A stretch of DNA of 64,000 nucleotides from DATFDN01 sp963756495 (GCA_963756495.1 CAVWNS010000001.1:715969-779968), one strand, 5' to 3'. Shown: positions 40,791 through 50,771, counted from the stretch's first letter. Notes: a model not told the origin generated them from the letters alone. Numbers and translations are program-made.

Positions 40791-41771
40791 TCAAGCCGCC
40801 TGGCTCTGATCTGGCTCGGGCGCGTAGCCGAAGAAGCTGATCGAGAGATCCCGCGCCACCAGGATCAGCCGCCGTTGGATCAGATCGAGGAACTCATGCA
40901 GGCCTTGCGCGATCACTTCGCCGATGGTCATCGAGCTGAGAAGGGCGCGCACACTGTCCAGCAGCTCTGCGGCGACGTTTCCTCCACGCAGCGCGTACCG
41001 CGCCTTCAGCTCCGACAACAGCATCTCGACCTCGCGAATGCAGAGATAGACCGACCGGGGGAAACGTCGGTTCATGAGCAGGAATCCGGCGACCTGCGCG
41101 GGGGTTATTCCGCGCGGATGCAGCCGCCTGTACGCGTGGTAGCCGGCGGCGGAGCGGAGCAGCGTGTTCCATTGTCCGATATCGACCGGCGAGCCCACAT
41201 CCGACACCGACGGCAGCAGGATGTGGTATTTCATGTCCAGCAATCGGGTGATCTGGTCGGCGCGTTCCAGATAGCGCCCGATCTGGTAGAAGTACCAACC
41301 CTCGTCCCGGTAGAACGTGCCCTCGGCGATTCCGGTATGGGTCTGGCATCCCTCCTTGATCTGGCCGAACAGGGCACTGAGATGGGCGACCTCGAGGTCG
41401 GCCGGGCCAAGCGCGCTCAACTTATTGTGGAATATGTTGAGGTGCACCCACATCTCGGTGGAGATCAGCGGGCGAAGGGTGCGCGCGTTCTCGCGCGCCG
41501 ATCGGATCGCGCTGACGATCGAGGTCGGATTGGTTGCATCGGTCACGTAGAAACTGAGCACGCTTTGCGCCGTGGCGGCGGTGCCGCGCGAAAAGAACTC
41601 CTTTTCGTCGGAATGGAGCTGCACGATCGACAGCCAGTTCTGGCTGCCCGCGCGATCGCGCGAGAATGTCTCGTTCACATCGAGGATGCGGGCGAGATTC
41701 TCGGCGCGCTCCACATAGCGTGCCAGCCAGAACAGGCAGTCGGCGTCGCGCGCGAGCAGGATGTCAGTCAA
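40791..41771 (-). CDS. Alpha-E domain protein
   Basis: All-helical protein of the alpha-E family, 326 residues from the TTG at 41771. It begins ILLARDADCLFWLARYVERA, the family hallmark, and has FYQIGRYLERADQITRLLDM and HPRGITPAQVAGFLLMNRRF further on. Its role is unknown, but it always travels with circularly permuted ATP-grasp and transglutaminase-like genes. TTG is preferred because AAGGA lies 11 bases upstream and the start overlaps the ATP-grasp stop; an ATG at 41798 is also possible. Confidence 0.92.
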   Translation of the reverse strand: MTDILLARDADCLFWLARYVERAENLARILDVNETFSRDRAGSQNWLSIVQLHSDEKEFFSRGTAATAQSVLSFYVTDATNPTSIVSAIRSARENARTLRPLISTEMWVHLNIFHNKLSALGPADLEVAHLSALFGQIKEGCQTHTGIAEGTFYRDEGWYFYQIGRYLERADQITRLLDMKYHILLPSVSDVGSPVDIGQWNTLLRSAAGYHAYRRLHPRGITPAQVAGFLLMNRRFPRSVYLCIREVEMLLSELKARYALRGGNVAAELLDSVRALLSSMTIGEVIAQGLHEFLDLIQRRLILVARDLSISFFGYAPEPDQSQAA

Positions 41772-43179
41772 CGACCCACGTGTCCTTCGAGCCACCACCC
41801 TGGGAGGAATTGACGATCAGCGAGTCTTTGCGGAGCGCCACCCGTGTGAGGCCACCCGGCAGCACCCAGGTCTTCGATCCGGTGACGGCGAACGGCCGCA
41901 GATCGACGTGGCGGGGCTCGACCTTGCCGTCGATCAGCGTGGGCGAGACGGACAGGCTGATGCAGGGCTGGCTGATGTAGTTGTCGGGCTCGGCCAGGAG
42001 CTGGGCGCGGCAAGCTTCCAGCTCCTGCCGGCTTGCCTGCGGGCCGACGGTGATGCCGTAGCCTCCCGCTTCGCCCACCGGCTTGACCACCAGCTGGTCG
42101 AGATGGTCGAGCGTGTGTTGCAGGCCGTCCGGTTCCCGGCAGAGATGCGTCTCGACGTTCGGCAGGATGGGGTCCTGCCCAAGATAATAGCGGATGATGC
42201 GCGGCATGTAGGCATAGACGGCCTTGTCGTCGGCAACGCCGGTGCCGACCGCATTGGCCAGCGAGACATTGCCGGCCCGATAGGCCCGCATCAGCCCACG
42301 GACGCCCAGCGCGCTGTCGGGCCGGAACGCCTCCGGGTCGAGGAAATCGTCGTTGATCCGCCGGTAGATCACGTCCACCCGGATCAGGCCACGTATCGTG
42401 CGCACATAGACGACATCGTCCTCGACCACGAGGTCGCGGCCCTCGACCAGCGGCACGCCCATCTCCCGGGCCAGGAACACATGCTCGAAGAAGGCCGAGT
42501 TGTAGCTGCCGGGGGACAGCAGCACGACCCTGGGATCGTCGATTCCGGGGGGTGCGATCTCGCGTAGGGCGGCGAGCAGCTGCAGGCCGTAGCCGTCGAT
42601 CGGGCGCAGGGCGATGCCGTTGAGCAGGTCGGGGAAGGCGCGCAGCATCATGTGGCGGTTCTCGACCACGTAGCTGACGCCGGATGGCGTCCGCGCATTG
42701 TCTTCGAGCACCAGGAACTCTCCGGACTGGTCCCGGATGATGTCGATGCCGCAGACGTTCACGTACGCCCGGTGCGGCAGGCGGAGACCCCGCATGAGAG
42801 GCTGATAGTGGGCATTGCCGAGCACAAGCGAGGCAGGCACGACCCCGTCCCGCAGGATGTTCTGGTCGTGGTAGATGTCGTCCAGCAGAAGATTGATCGC
42901 GCTCACCCGCTGGATGACGCCGCTTTCGATGCGCTGCCAGTCGCGGGCCGACAGGACGCGGGGGATCACGTCGAACGGCAAGATGCGGTCGATCGCGTCC
43001 TTCTCGGAGTAGACCGTGAAGGTGATCCCGAGATTGAACAGCTCGGCCTCGGCGATGGTGGCTCTGCCTTGCAGCTGCTCGGCCGACAGCTTTCCAAGGC
43101 GGTCGCGGACCGGACCGTTGCCCTCGCCATCGAGCATCTCACAGAAGAACGCGCCCGGCACATAGCCAGTCAGGACCAT
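41764..43179 (-). CDS. Circularly permuted ATP-grasp protein
   Basis: First gene of a four-gene minus-strand operon; 471 residues, intact. It is a circularly permuted ATP-grasp ligase: landmarks are FNLGITFTVYSEKDAIDRIL, PFDVIPRVLSARDWQRIESG, FLVLEDNARTPSGVSYVVEN, VVLLSPGSYNSAFFEHVFLA, VDVIYRRINDDFLDPEAF, and LVVKPVGEAGGYGITVGP in the nucleotide-binding part. ATP-grasp enzymes form amide bonds, so a small peptide or peptide-tag product is plausible (inference); the real substrate is unknown. Confidence 0.93.
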   Translation of the reverse strand: MVLTGYVPGAFFCEMLDGEGNGPVRDRLGKLSAEQLQGRATIAEAELFNLGITFTVYSEKDAIDRILPFDVIPRVLSARDWQRIESGVIQRVSAINLLLDDIYHDQNILRDGVVPASLVLGNAHYQPLMRGLRLPHRAYVNVCGIDIIRDQSGEFLVLEDNARTPSGVSYVVENRHMMLRAFPDLLNGIALRPIDGYGLQLLAALREIAPPGIDDPRVVLLSPGSYNSAFFEHVFLAREMGVPLVEGRDLVVEDDVVYVRTIRGLIRVDVIYRRINDDFLDPEAFRPDSALGVRGLMRAYRAGNVSLANAVGTGVADDKAVYAYMPRIIRYYLGQDPILPNVETHLCREPDGLQHTLDHLDQLVVKPVGEAGGYGITVGPQASRQELEACRAQLLAEPDNYISQPCISLSVSPTLIDGKVEPRHVDLRPFAVTGSKTWVLPGGLTRVALRKDSLIVNSSQGGGSKDTWVVD

Positions 43180-43704
43180 GCTTCACCCTTGTCGATCCCG
43201 GAGGATGTGACGCACGATCCGTGCCATCCTCACCACTCCAACAGGGGACAAATCGGCAAGGACCCGGGCCGGCTCAAGGCCCCATGGCGCGCTGTTGCTT
43301 CCCAGGCCCTGAAAGTTCGGCGCCACCCGTGCCCGGCAGCCCGCTATCAGCATGAGCGAAGTCGTGTGCCGCTTCATCACGGCACATGGCCGGTCGGTGC
43401 GCTCAACGATCCGGCGGCAGCCGCGCCTGCTTCGGCGAGCGCTCACTATCGTCTTCCGCGAGATCGACCCAGCGCGAGAGCAGCAGAGTTCGCGCGCGCC
43501 CATCAGCCGCGGCAAGTGCCTCCAGCAACCGGCGGCCGAGCGCTTCGGCCGCTTCCGTCGGCATCAGGCGCGTTCGCGCCTGATGTGTCTCTCCCGGCGT
43601 CGCCACGCGACGCTCAACCGTCGGACAGCAATGGCCGTGGAATGCCTCGCCGCGTGCCCCAGCCGGGTCGAAGACGGCCCGTCCCGGAGCTGACCCGGGC
43701 CGGG
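43180..43704. other. 525-base gap with no recognised gene
   Basis: Between the ATP-grasp start and the end of the secreted hydrolase gene. It must carry the promoter of the ATP-grasp operon. A small minus-strand frame at 43403-43567 (54 codons, MPTEAAEALGRRLLEALAAA) is the only protein-like sequence; it has no homology I recognise. No tRNA or clear terminator seen. Confidence 0.5.
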
Positions 43705-45880
43705 TCAGTGCAGGACGGCATGCGACAGCAGCGTCGTGAGCGAGACCGGGCCGGAGCCGACGAGCGTGGCGACGGCCGTGCTGGACCCGCCGGCGGCCCC
43801 GGTCGCATTGACCGAGATGATGCCGTCATTGTTGGCATCCGTGCTGGTATTGACGAAGCTGCCGATGGTGGACATGTCGCCGGTCCAACTCGTCCCGGCG
43901 AGCAAGGCGCGCATGTCGAACTGATCGCCGTTCTGCAGGACCGGCCCGTTGATCACGTCGGTCCCTTGCCCCGCGCCAGGCAGGACGATCGTATTGTTGG
44001 ACCCCTCATCGGTCAGGGTGTTGGTCCCTGCCCCCGCGTCAACAACGTTGCCGGTGCCGCCGAACGAGATCGAGTTGTCTCCGGCACCCGTGGTGAGCAT
44101 GTTGCTGCCCTGAAGGGCGCTGACGGTTTCGGTCCCGCCCGTCGCGGTCAGGGTATCGCCCGTCCCACCGATGAAGATCATGTGATCCCCGGCGCTGGCA
44201 CCGACCGTCTGGTTGCTGACGGAGGTGCTGAAGCTCGCCTGAGTCGCTGGCACGACCACGTCGGGGTTCGCACTGGCCGCGATGGCTGGCGCGGCGTTGC
44301 CGGCGGCACCGGCCGTGATCTGGATGGTCTGCTTGGACTCGACCCCAGCCTGGTTCCACACGTCGACCGTCAGCGTGTCGGTGCCGGGGGTACCGGCCGC
44401 CGTGTAGGTCAGGCTGGCCAGATCGGCGTTGAGCTGCGCCTCGGTGCCTGACAGCATGCCGCCGCCCACGATCCCGCCGCCCGGACCATAGGTATTGCCC
44501 GCAATGTTGATGGTGCCCGACGTGTCGAACACGTTGAGCGCCATCGTGCCGCCGGTCGCCGCCGCCCAGGGATCGGTGATTCCCACGCCGCTGACCGCGG
44601 TGGTGGAACCGGTGGCGACACTCTCGGTGGCCGGTACCGTTACGCTCAAGTCCTGCGGCGTGCCGCTCGCGCCCGTGCTGGTGCCGCCCGTGCTGCGTCC
44701 TGTCGTCGTGCCGCCCGTGCTGGTCCCGCCCGTTGCCCCCGCGGCTGTTCCGCCTGCGCCCGGATTGCTGATCTCGACCAGCACCGGGTGATCGGGCACC
44801 TGGATCTGCACCGTCGCGGTGTTGCCGTCGCTCTGTATCGCGCTGGTGCCGGTCAGCGGATCGAACACCTGGATCTGCGAGGCGGCGGACCCCAACGTGA
44901 GCGTGTCGGTGTGCGCGCCGGCATTCTCGTTCCAGATCGCCAGCCAGTAGGTGCCGTCGGACTTCTGCATCAGCATGGTGCTGTCGCCCGAACCATTGAG
45001 CGAGTAGTTCAGCGTTCCCGGATTGACCCCGCCGCCGCTGTCCGCCAGCAGGGTCGTCAGATCATGGATCGCCTGGCCTTCCGGTCTGGCGCTGCCGTCC
45101 TGGTTCATCAGGCCGTACCCGCCGGAGCTGTCGTCGAACAGGGCGTAGAAATACGTTTTCGGAATGCCGACGCTGTACGCATCCAGGATCCCGTCCAGGT
45201 CCCATTTCGCGGCCTGAGTGGGATCGACGTTGGACTCGTTGTAGCCGAACTCCGTCTGGATCACCGGCCGACCGGACGCTGCGAGCTGAGCATCGGTGAT
45301 GAGCATGTTGATCGTGCTCATCGGCGCGCCGAACGGGTAGGTGTGCGCGTTCGCGTAATCCGCGTAGGCAGACAGGTCGCCCACCTTGTCGTAGTTGCCG
45401 TGCCAGTCGTTCGCCGCGGTCCAGCCTGCGCCGAAGGACATGTTGATGGACGGCACGCCGGCGCTGTGCGCCGCGGCATTGACGGTCTGCTGGTAATACG
45501 CGGTGTAGCCGAGCGAGTTGCCCTGTGAGCTAGGGTACGGGTTATCCTCCTCGTTACCGCCTTCGATGAAGTTGAGGATTCCCTGGCCGGCAATCTGCTG
45601 GGCACGGCCGAGGTCGCCCTGCATCTGGGCCGCCGAACCTTCGGAGAGGAAGGCATCGAACTTGGCGCCGGTCGCGTTGGCGACCTGCTGCCACCAGCCG
45701 TTCGGCCCAACATCGGCGGGATTCGAGGCGGCATCGCGGATATTGCTGATGCCGAGGTAATTGATGGCCCCCTCGGTCGCCCCGAGATTTTGGTATCCGT
45801 ACGACATCGAATCTGATATGGGTATTCACGCCGATCGAGCTGACGAGGGACTCGGCACTGATGGCCTGCTGATTGGGCAT
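43705..45880 (-). CDS. Secreted glycoside-hydrolase-like protein with RTX-like tail
   Basis: About 724 residues once a frameshift near 45812 is repaired: the N-terminus MPNQQAISAESLVSSIGVNT begins at 45880 and continues as HIDSMSYGYQNLGATEGAIN. The catalytic half looks like a clan GH-A TIM barrel: NFIEGGNEEDNP holds the acid/base Glu (GNE) and GRPVIQTEFGYNES the nucleophile Glu (TEFG). A Gly/Thr/Ser linker (about residue 360-390) leads to a beta domain and a C-terminal region of degenerate RTX-type Gly-Asp repeats (GGTGDTLTATGGTE, GAGDNSISFGGTGN). There is no N-terminal signal, so type I secretion is likely. Substrate unknown. Confidence 0.8.
44681..44738 (-). repeat. Tandem repeats encoding Gly/Thr/Ser linker
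   Basis: Near-identical 14-base units (GTGCCGCCCGTGCT on the plus strand at 44681 and 44708) and shorter variants encode the flexible GGTSTGG-type linker between catalytic and beta domains of the secreted hydrolase. Unit number may vary between strains. Confidence 0.7.
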
Positions 45881-46701
45881 ATGATTATATTCCTATAAGG
45901 CGATTTGCGCCGGGACCGGGCGGCAGAGTTGAGACCAAAGAGGAGCGAAGTCTTCAGCCCGAACTGGGCTACGGCGCTAAACAACCTGCTCGCATAACGT
46001 CAATCATCCGGCCTTAAGCAGCCTGCTCATAGCGGCAATCCTCCGCGTCCAAGACACTACTTTGCTTCGGGAGAAGCCCTGCGGACTTCCCGTGCGATTC
46101 AGTCGAACGTTGCGATGGCCGTCGTCTGGCCCGCGACCCCGTCTAGTCCGCGCGACGCGCGGGACACAACCTCTCCCCTACGTTGCTGGGCCGTGAAAGG
46201 TGGAAGTTTTCAGTTTCGCCACTATGGCGAGAGTGTTTGCTATGAATAGCGTCCTAGACGCAGCCAACTCGCGCGGTTTTCCCGACCTACCTGGCCGGTC
46301 ATGTAGCAAAGATGGACATGCGCGATCCTGCTCGGGCGTTCGATGCACATCATTACGCTCCCTCATGGATAGTGGTTGCCCAGCAAGGAGGCGTCGGAGG
46401 CGCACTCTTACGACAATCTGGCCTTGTCGGGCCGACGGGGACGAAAGCCTCTCATCGCGCACGACAAAGCTGACGAACGTAGCGGGAGCGCACGAATGTT
46501 CTTGACCCCGCCACGCTGACGGGCCACCTAGTGTGGTGCTGTCCGTGAACGCGTGATCGGCGCTCCTCGTACTTCAGGAGCACCCTCCCGGAAGCCTCGT
46601 TGTAACTCGTTCGCCCCATTGTCACGCGGGGAGGCGGACATTCGGGCGCCCGATCGGCGTAGGCATCGACCTGCACCGCCGGCGCTGGAGCTTAATCCTT
46701 C
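45881..46701. other. 821-base gap, lower GC, no recognised gene
   Basis: The longest gap in the window. On the left it carries the ribosome site of the secreted hydrolase (TAGGAA before ATG at 45880, with TATAAT nearby). Imperfect direct repeats CCTGCTCGCATAACGTCAAT and CCTGCTCATAGCGGCAAT lie at 45985-46010 and 46022-46045. A hairpin (GCTCCT/AGGAGC, 46562-46581) lies in the probable leader of the DEAD-box helicase. Frames on both strands are short and show no family resemblance. Confidence 0.5.
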
Positions 46702-47967
46702 GTGTCATCAACCAGTTTCGGGGCCCTCGGCCTTTCCGAGCCCCTTTTGCGTACCCTCGCTCGTGAGGGCTTCCATCAGCCCACCCCCATCCAAGCCAAT
46801 GCCATCCCCGCCCTGCTCGACGGTCGGGACCTGATTGGCGTCGCCCAGACCGGCTCCGGCAAAACCGCCGCCTTCGCGCTTCCCATGCTGCAAAACCTGG
46901 CGAGCCAACCGCTCGCCGCGCAGCGCTATGCCACGTCGGCGCTGATTCTCGCCCCGACCAGGGAACTCGCCTTGCAGATCGAGGAGAGCATCAACCGCCT
47001 CGGCGCCGGCCTGAAGCGGCGCGTCGTCGCCATTCTCGGCGGGTGCAGTCGCACCATGCAGGTGCGCCGGATGCAGGCAGGCGCGGACATCGTGGTCGGC
47101 ACGCCAGGCCGTATCTGCGACCTGATGTCCACCAATGAACTGCGCCTGAACCAGGTCCGCCACTTCGTCCTCGACGAGGCCGACCGCATGCTCGATCTCG
47201 GGTTCATCAAGGACATCCGCCGCATCGTCGCCGCTCTGCCGGGCGCGCGGCAGTCGGCGCTGTTCTCGGCGACCATGCCGACGGAGGTCCGCCGGCTGGC
47301 CGACGGGCTGCTGCGCGATCCCGCCCAGGTGGAAATCGCCGGAACCCGCACCACCATCCCCCGCATCGACCAGCACGTTCACGTCGTTCCCGCCGCCGGC
47401 AAGCGCGCGCTGCTCGCGCGGCTTCTCGACAATCCGGCGCTGTCGCGGGTCATCGTGTTCACCCGCACCAAGCGGACCGCGAACCGGGTTGCCGAGGACC
47501 TGGAGCGCGGAGGCGTCGTGGTCGACGCCCTGCACGGCAACAAGAGCCAGCCGGCGCGCCAGAAGGCGCTGGACAGCTTCCGCAGCGGCCGTGCCCGTGT
47601 CCTGGTCGCCACAGACATCGCCGCGCGCGGCATCGACGTGACCGGCATCTCGCACGTGATCAACTTCGACCTCCCGGCGCAGGCTGAGGACTACGTCCAC
47701 CGCATCGGTCGCACGGCGCGTGCCGGCGCGTGCGGCATCGCAATCTCGTTCTGCGATCCCAGCGAGCGCGGGGCGCTGCGTGCCATCGAGCGGACAACCG
47801 GGGCGACGCTCCAGATCGCGCCAGGCGGGTCCGTCCCGGCCCTGCGCCCTGCCCCGGCTCTGGCCCCGGTGGAGCGACCAATCGCCGAGCCACCGGCCGC
47901 GGTCCGCCGCGCGCCACGTCGCCGGCGTCGCCCGAGCGATCCCGCCCGGCTGCGCTCGGCGGCCTGA
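46702..47967 (+). CDS. DEAD-box RNA helicase, RhlE-like
   Basis: ATP-dependent RNA helicase of 421 residues starting at GTG. All motifs are present: Q motif (GFHQPTPIQANAIPALLDG), Walker A AQTGSGKTA, PTRELA, GG, TPGRI, DEAD in VLDEADRMLDLG, SAT, VFTRTKRTAN, and HRIGRTARAG. The C-terminus is a basic, Arg/Pro-rich tail as in RhlE-type proteins acting on ribosome assembly or cold-induced RNA structure. The long upstream leader would fit post-transcriptional control, common for such genes, but is not proof. Confidence 0.94.
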   Translation: MSSTSFGALGLSEPLLRTLAREGFHQPTPIQANAIPALLDGRDLIGVAQTGSGKTAAFALPMLQNLASQPLAAQRYATSALILAPTRELALQIEESINRLGAGLKRRVVAILGGCSRTMQVRRMQAGADIVVGTPGRICDLMSTNELRLNQVRHFVLDEADRMLDLGFIKDIRRIVAALPGARQSALFSATMPTEVRRLADGLLRDPAQVEIAGTRTTIPRIDQHVHVVPAAGKRALLARLLDNPALSRVIVFTRTKRTANRVAEDLERGGVVVDALHGNKSQPARQKALDSFRSGRARVLVATDIAARGIDVTGISHVINFDLPAQAEDYVHRIGRTARAGACGIAISFCDPSERGALRAIERTTGATLQIAPGGSVPALRPAPALAPVERPIAEPPAAVRRAPRRRRRPSDPARLRSAA

Positions 47968-47986
47968 CCGCGGCAATCGTTCACCC

Positions 47987-48019
47987 CCCTCTCCCGCTTG
48001 AGCCCCGCTTGGGAGAGGG
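47987..48019 (+). terminator. Palindrome after DEAD-box helicase gene
   Basis: CCCTCTCCC and GGGAGAGGG form a nine-pair stem around a 15-base loop, 19 bases after the helicase stop, followed by the pyrimidine-rich CCTCTTTCCCCC. Probable terminator or REP-like intergenic palindrome. Confidence 0.6.
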
Positions 48020-48111
48020 ACCTCTTTCCCCCGCTTCGAAACCGCCGGATCGCGGGGGCACGGCATGATAAGGGTTTCACGTTGCCGTGAGCCCGAGTCC
48101 GTTGCTATGGT

Positions 48112-50550
48112 GTGCACCGACGCAGCATCGGTCTGCCAAGTTCCGGAGAGCTCCCTTTGCGACAAGCCGGCGCCGCCGCCCGCTTCGATGACCGGCGAGC
48201 CCATCGCCGAGGCTTTTCTCTCTCCGCGCTGTTCCAGGCGCCCACGCTGCGCGGCCGGCTGCTCTTGCTCGTCGCCGCCTCCGTCATTCCGGCGATGGTC
48301 CTCGTCGGCATGGCTGGCCTCGCCATCCCGGAGAGCGCATCCACCGGACCCCTGCATAGCACCTTGTGGCGCTTCGCCCTGTTGGGGCTCGTGCTGCTGG
48401 TCGCTGGCCTGGCGGCGGCGTTGGTCATCGCCCGGGATGTCGTGCGCGCGCTGCGCCGGCTCGCCGCCCCAGCGGAGGAGGGGTCGCGCCGCAGCGGCAT
48501 CCGCGAAGTGGACGAACTCGCCACGATCCTCGCCCGCGCTGCCGCCGAGGTGCGGGCCAGCGAGGCGCGCGTCCAGGCAACGTTCGACGAGGCGGCGGTG
48601 GCGATCGCGCATCTCGCGCTGGACGGGCGCTTCCTGCGGGTCAACGAGCGGCTCTGCGCGATGCTCGGCTACGCCCGTGCCGATCTAGTCGGCAAGAACG
48701 TCCAGGACATCACCCACTCCGACGACGTTGAGCCCGACATGGAGCAGGTCCGCAGGATGCTCACGGGCGAGATCGCGACCTCGGTGCGCCAGAGGCGGTA
48801 CTTCCACCGCAACGGCACGATCATCTGGGTCAGCCTCACCGTGTCGCTGGTCCGCCGTCTCGACGACACACCCAAGTTTTTCATCTCTGTCGTCGAGAAC
48901 ATATCGGAGCGCAAGAAGGCCGAGAATGCCGCGCGGGTCAGCGAGGCGCGACGGCAATCGCTGCTCGAGACCCTCGACCTCGCAACGCTGATGGTGCGCG
49001 ACGTGGACGGCACGATCCGCTTCTGGTCGGACGGATGCCGTCAGCTCTATGGCTGGACCGCCGAGCAGGCGGTCGGCCGCTCGACGCACGATCTGCTCCG
49101 GACCACGTTTCCGGTCCCGCAGCCGGAGATCGAGGCCGCATTGCTGCGCGACGGCACCTGGAGCGGCGATCTGATCCACCACCGGCGCGATGGGACCGCA
49201 CTCACGGTGGCCGTCCGCAAGGTGGTGCGGCGGGATGCGGACGGGCGCGCGCTGGCGGTCATAGAGAGCATCGTCGATGTCAGCGCCCTGCGCCGAGCGC
49301 AAGCCGCGCTCGAATGTCTGAACAGGAGCTTGGAGGCGCGGGTGGGCGAGGAGGTCGCCGCGCGTCAGGCGGCACAGGAACGCCTGGTCCATGCCGAGCG
49401 GATGCAGGCGCTTGGCCAGCTCGCCGGCGGCATCGCGCATGATTTCAACAACGTGCTGCAAGCCGTCCAGGGCGGCGCCACGCTGATCGAGCGCCGGCCG
49501 GCGAACGCGGACAACGTGCGCCGCTATGCCAGGCTGGTGCTGGACGCGGCGGGACGCGGTGCGTCCATCACGCGTCGCCTGCTCGCCTTCGCCCGGCGCG
49601 GCGATATGCACGCCGAGGCGATGGACGCCGGCGCGGTGCTGAGCGGCATGCGCGACATCATGGCCCACACGCTGGGGGCGGGAATCAACATCCGCCTCGA
49701 TCTCGCGCCGGGGCTGCCGCCGTTGAGGGCCGACCGAGGGCAGCTCGAGACCGCCCTGGTGAACCTGGCCACCAACGCGCGCGACTCCATGCCGACCGGT
49801 GGCACGCTGCGTTTCGCCGCCGCGCCGGACATCGTGGCGCCGGATTCCGAGCACCGGGCGAACCTCGGCGCCGGCGCCTATGTGCGCATCGCCGTTTCCG
49901 ATACCGGGGCCGGCATGGACCGCGCGACGCTCGCGCAGGTGCTGGAACCGTTCTTCACGACCAAGCCGCAGGGCCAGGGAACCGGTCTCGGCCTGGCGAT
50001 GGTAAAGGGCTTCGCTGAGCAATCCGGTGGCGGCTTGGTCATCGATAGCGCGCCTGGGGCGGGCACCACGGTCACCCTCTGGCTGCCGCAGGCCGGCGCC
50101 GGCGCGCGGCCCGAGGTCCCGGCGCCCGAGGAGGACGGCCTGGACTCGGACGTGGCGGCCAGGACGGTGCGCGTGCTCCTGGTGGACGACGACCCGCTGG
50201 TGCGCGAGACCCTCGCGATGCAGCTGGATGCCGGCGGCTGCGATGTGCTGGCCGCGGCGAGCGGGATGGACGCGCTGGCCCTGTTGGACGCGGGCGAGAT
50301 GGTGGACGTGCTGGTCACCGACCTGTCCATGCCCGGCATGGACGGGCTCGCGGTGATGAAGGGCGCCCAGCAGCGCCGGCCGAACCTGCCGGCGTTGCTC
50401 CTCACCGGCTATGCGGGGGACAATGCCGGCTTGGCCGTGAGCGGCGCCCTCAGCGGCCGGTTCTCCCTGCTGCGCAAGCCGATTTCCGGGGCGATGCTCG
50501 TGGACCGCGTGGCCGCACTGATGGCGGCGCGAGCGGGGGCCGGAGCCTGA
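48112..50550 (+). CDS. PAS-containing hybrid histidine kinase
   Basis: An 812-residue membrane-linked hybrid kinase. Two membrane segments lie near residues 50-72 and 84-106 with a very short periplasmic loop, then a first PAS (EAAVAIAHLALDGRFLRVNE), a second PAS (LATLMVRDVDGTIRFWSDGC), a HisKA with His in LAGGIAHDFNNVLQAV, HATPase boxes (LVNLATNARDSMP, DTGAGM, GTGLGLAMVKGF) and a C-terminal receiver with phospho-Asp in DVLVTDLSMPGMDG. The IAHDFNNVLQ type of H-box is common in such hybrid kinases. Start taken at GTG 48112; signal unknown. It lies just upstream of a Crp/Fnr regulator and a receiver protein. Confidence 0.93.
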   Translation: MHRRSIGLPSSGELPLRQAGAAARFDDRRAHRRGFSLSALFQAPTLRGRLLLLVAASVIPAMVLVGMAGLAIPESASTGPLHSTLWRFALLGLVLLVAGLAAALVIARDVVRALRRLAAPAEEGSRRSGIREVDELATILARAAAEVRASEARVQATFDEAAVAIAHLALDGRFLRVNERLCAMLGYARADLVGKNVQDITHSDDVEPDMEQVRRMLTGEIATSVRQRRYFHRNGTIIWVSLTVSLVRRLDDTPKFFISVVENISERKKAENAARVSEARRQSLLETLDLATLMVRDVDGTIRFWSDGCRQLYGWTAEQAVGRSTHDLLRTTFPVPQPEIEAALLRDGTWSGDLIHHRRDGTALTVAVRKVVRRDADGRALAVIESIVDVSALRRAQAALECLNRSLEARVGEEVAARQAAQERLVHAERMQALGQLAGGIAHDFNNVLQAVQGGATLIERRPANADNVRRYARLVLDAAGRGASITRRLLAFARRGDMHAEAMDAGAVLSGMRDIMAHTLGAGINIRLDLAPGLPPLRADRGQLETALVNLATNARDSMPTGGTLRFAAAPDIVAPDSEHRANLGAGAYVRIAVSDTGAGMDRATLAQVLEPFFTTKPQGQGTGLGLAMVKGFAEQSGGGLVIDSAPGAGTTVTLWLPQAGAGARPEVPAPEEDGLDSDVAARTVRVLLVDDDPLVRETLAMQLDAGGCDVLAAASGMDALALLDAGEMVDVLVTDLSMPGMDGLAVMKGAQQRRPNLPALLLTGYAGDNAGLAVSGALSGRFSLLRKPISGAMLVDRVAALMAARAGAGA

Positions 50551-50771
50551 AGCGGAACGTTTCCCGAGCCCATCGGCGTCCTGACTCAATTCTGCTCATG
50601 AGTGCGACAGCGTTTCCCAACCCGGAGGCCCTGTCCTCACAGTCCCGTGATTCACCGCGGGGCGGCATTCGCCGCTGTCAGCCCCATTTTGTAAGGATCG
50701 CGTGCCGAGTTTTCCGGGCGCATGCGGCTGAGAGACACGCGGCGCTCCCGCCCCTCGCGGGAAAGCACGCC

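Noticed and set aside
46178..46505. Short frames on both strands in the gap, considered as a transposase remnant
   Set aside because: No DDE motif, no terminal inverted repeats and no family resemblance.
48685..50589. 634-codon open frame opposite the hybrid kinase
   Set aside because: Same mirror effect; the kinase on the other strand has PAS, HisKA, HATPase and receiver motifs.
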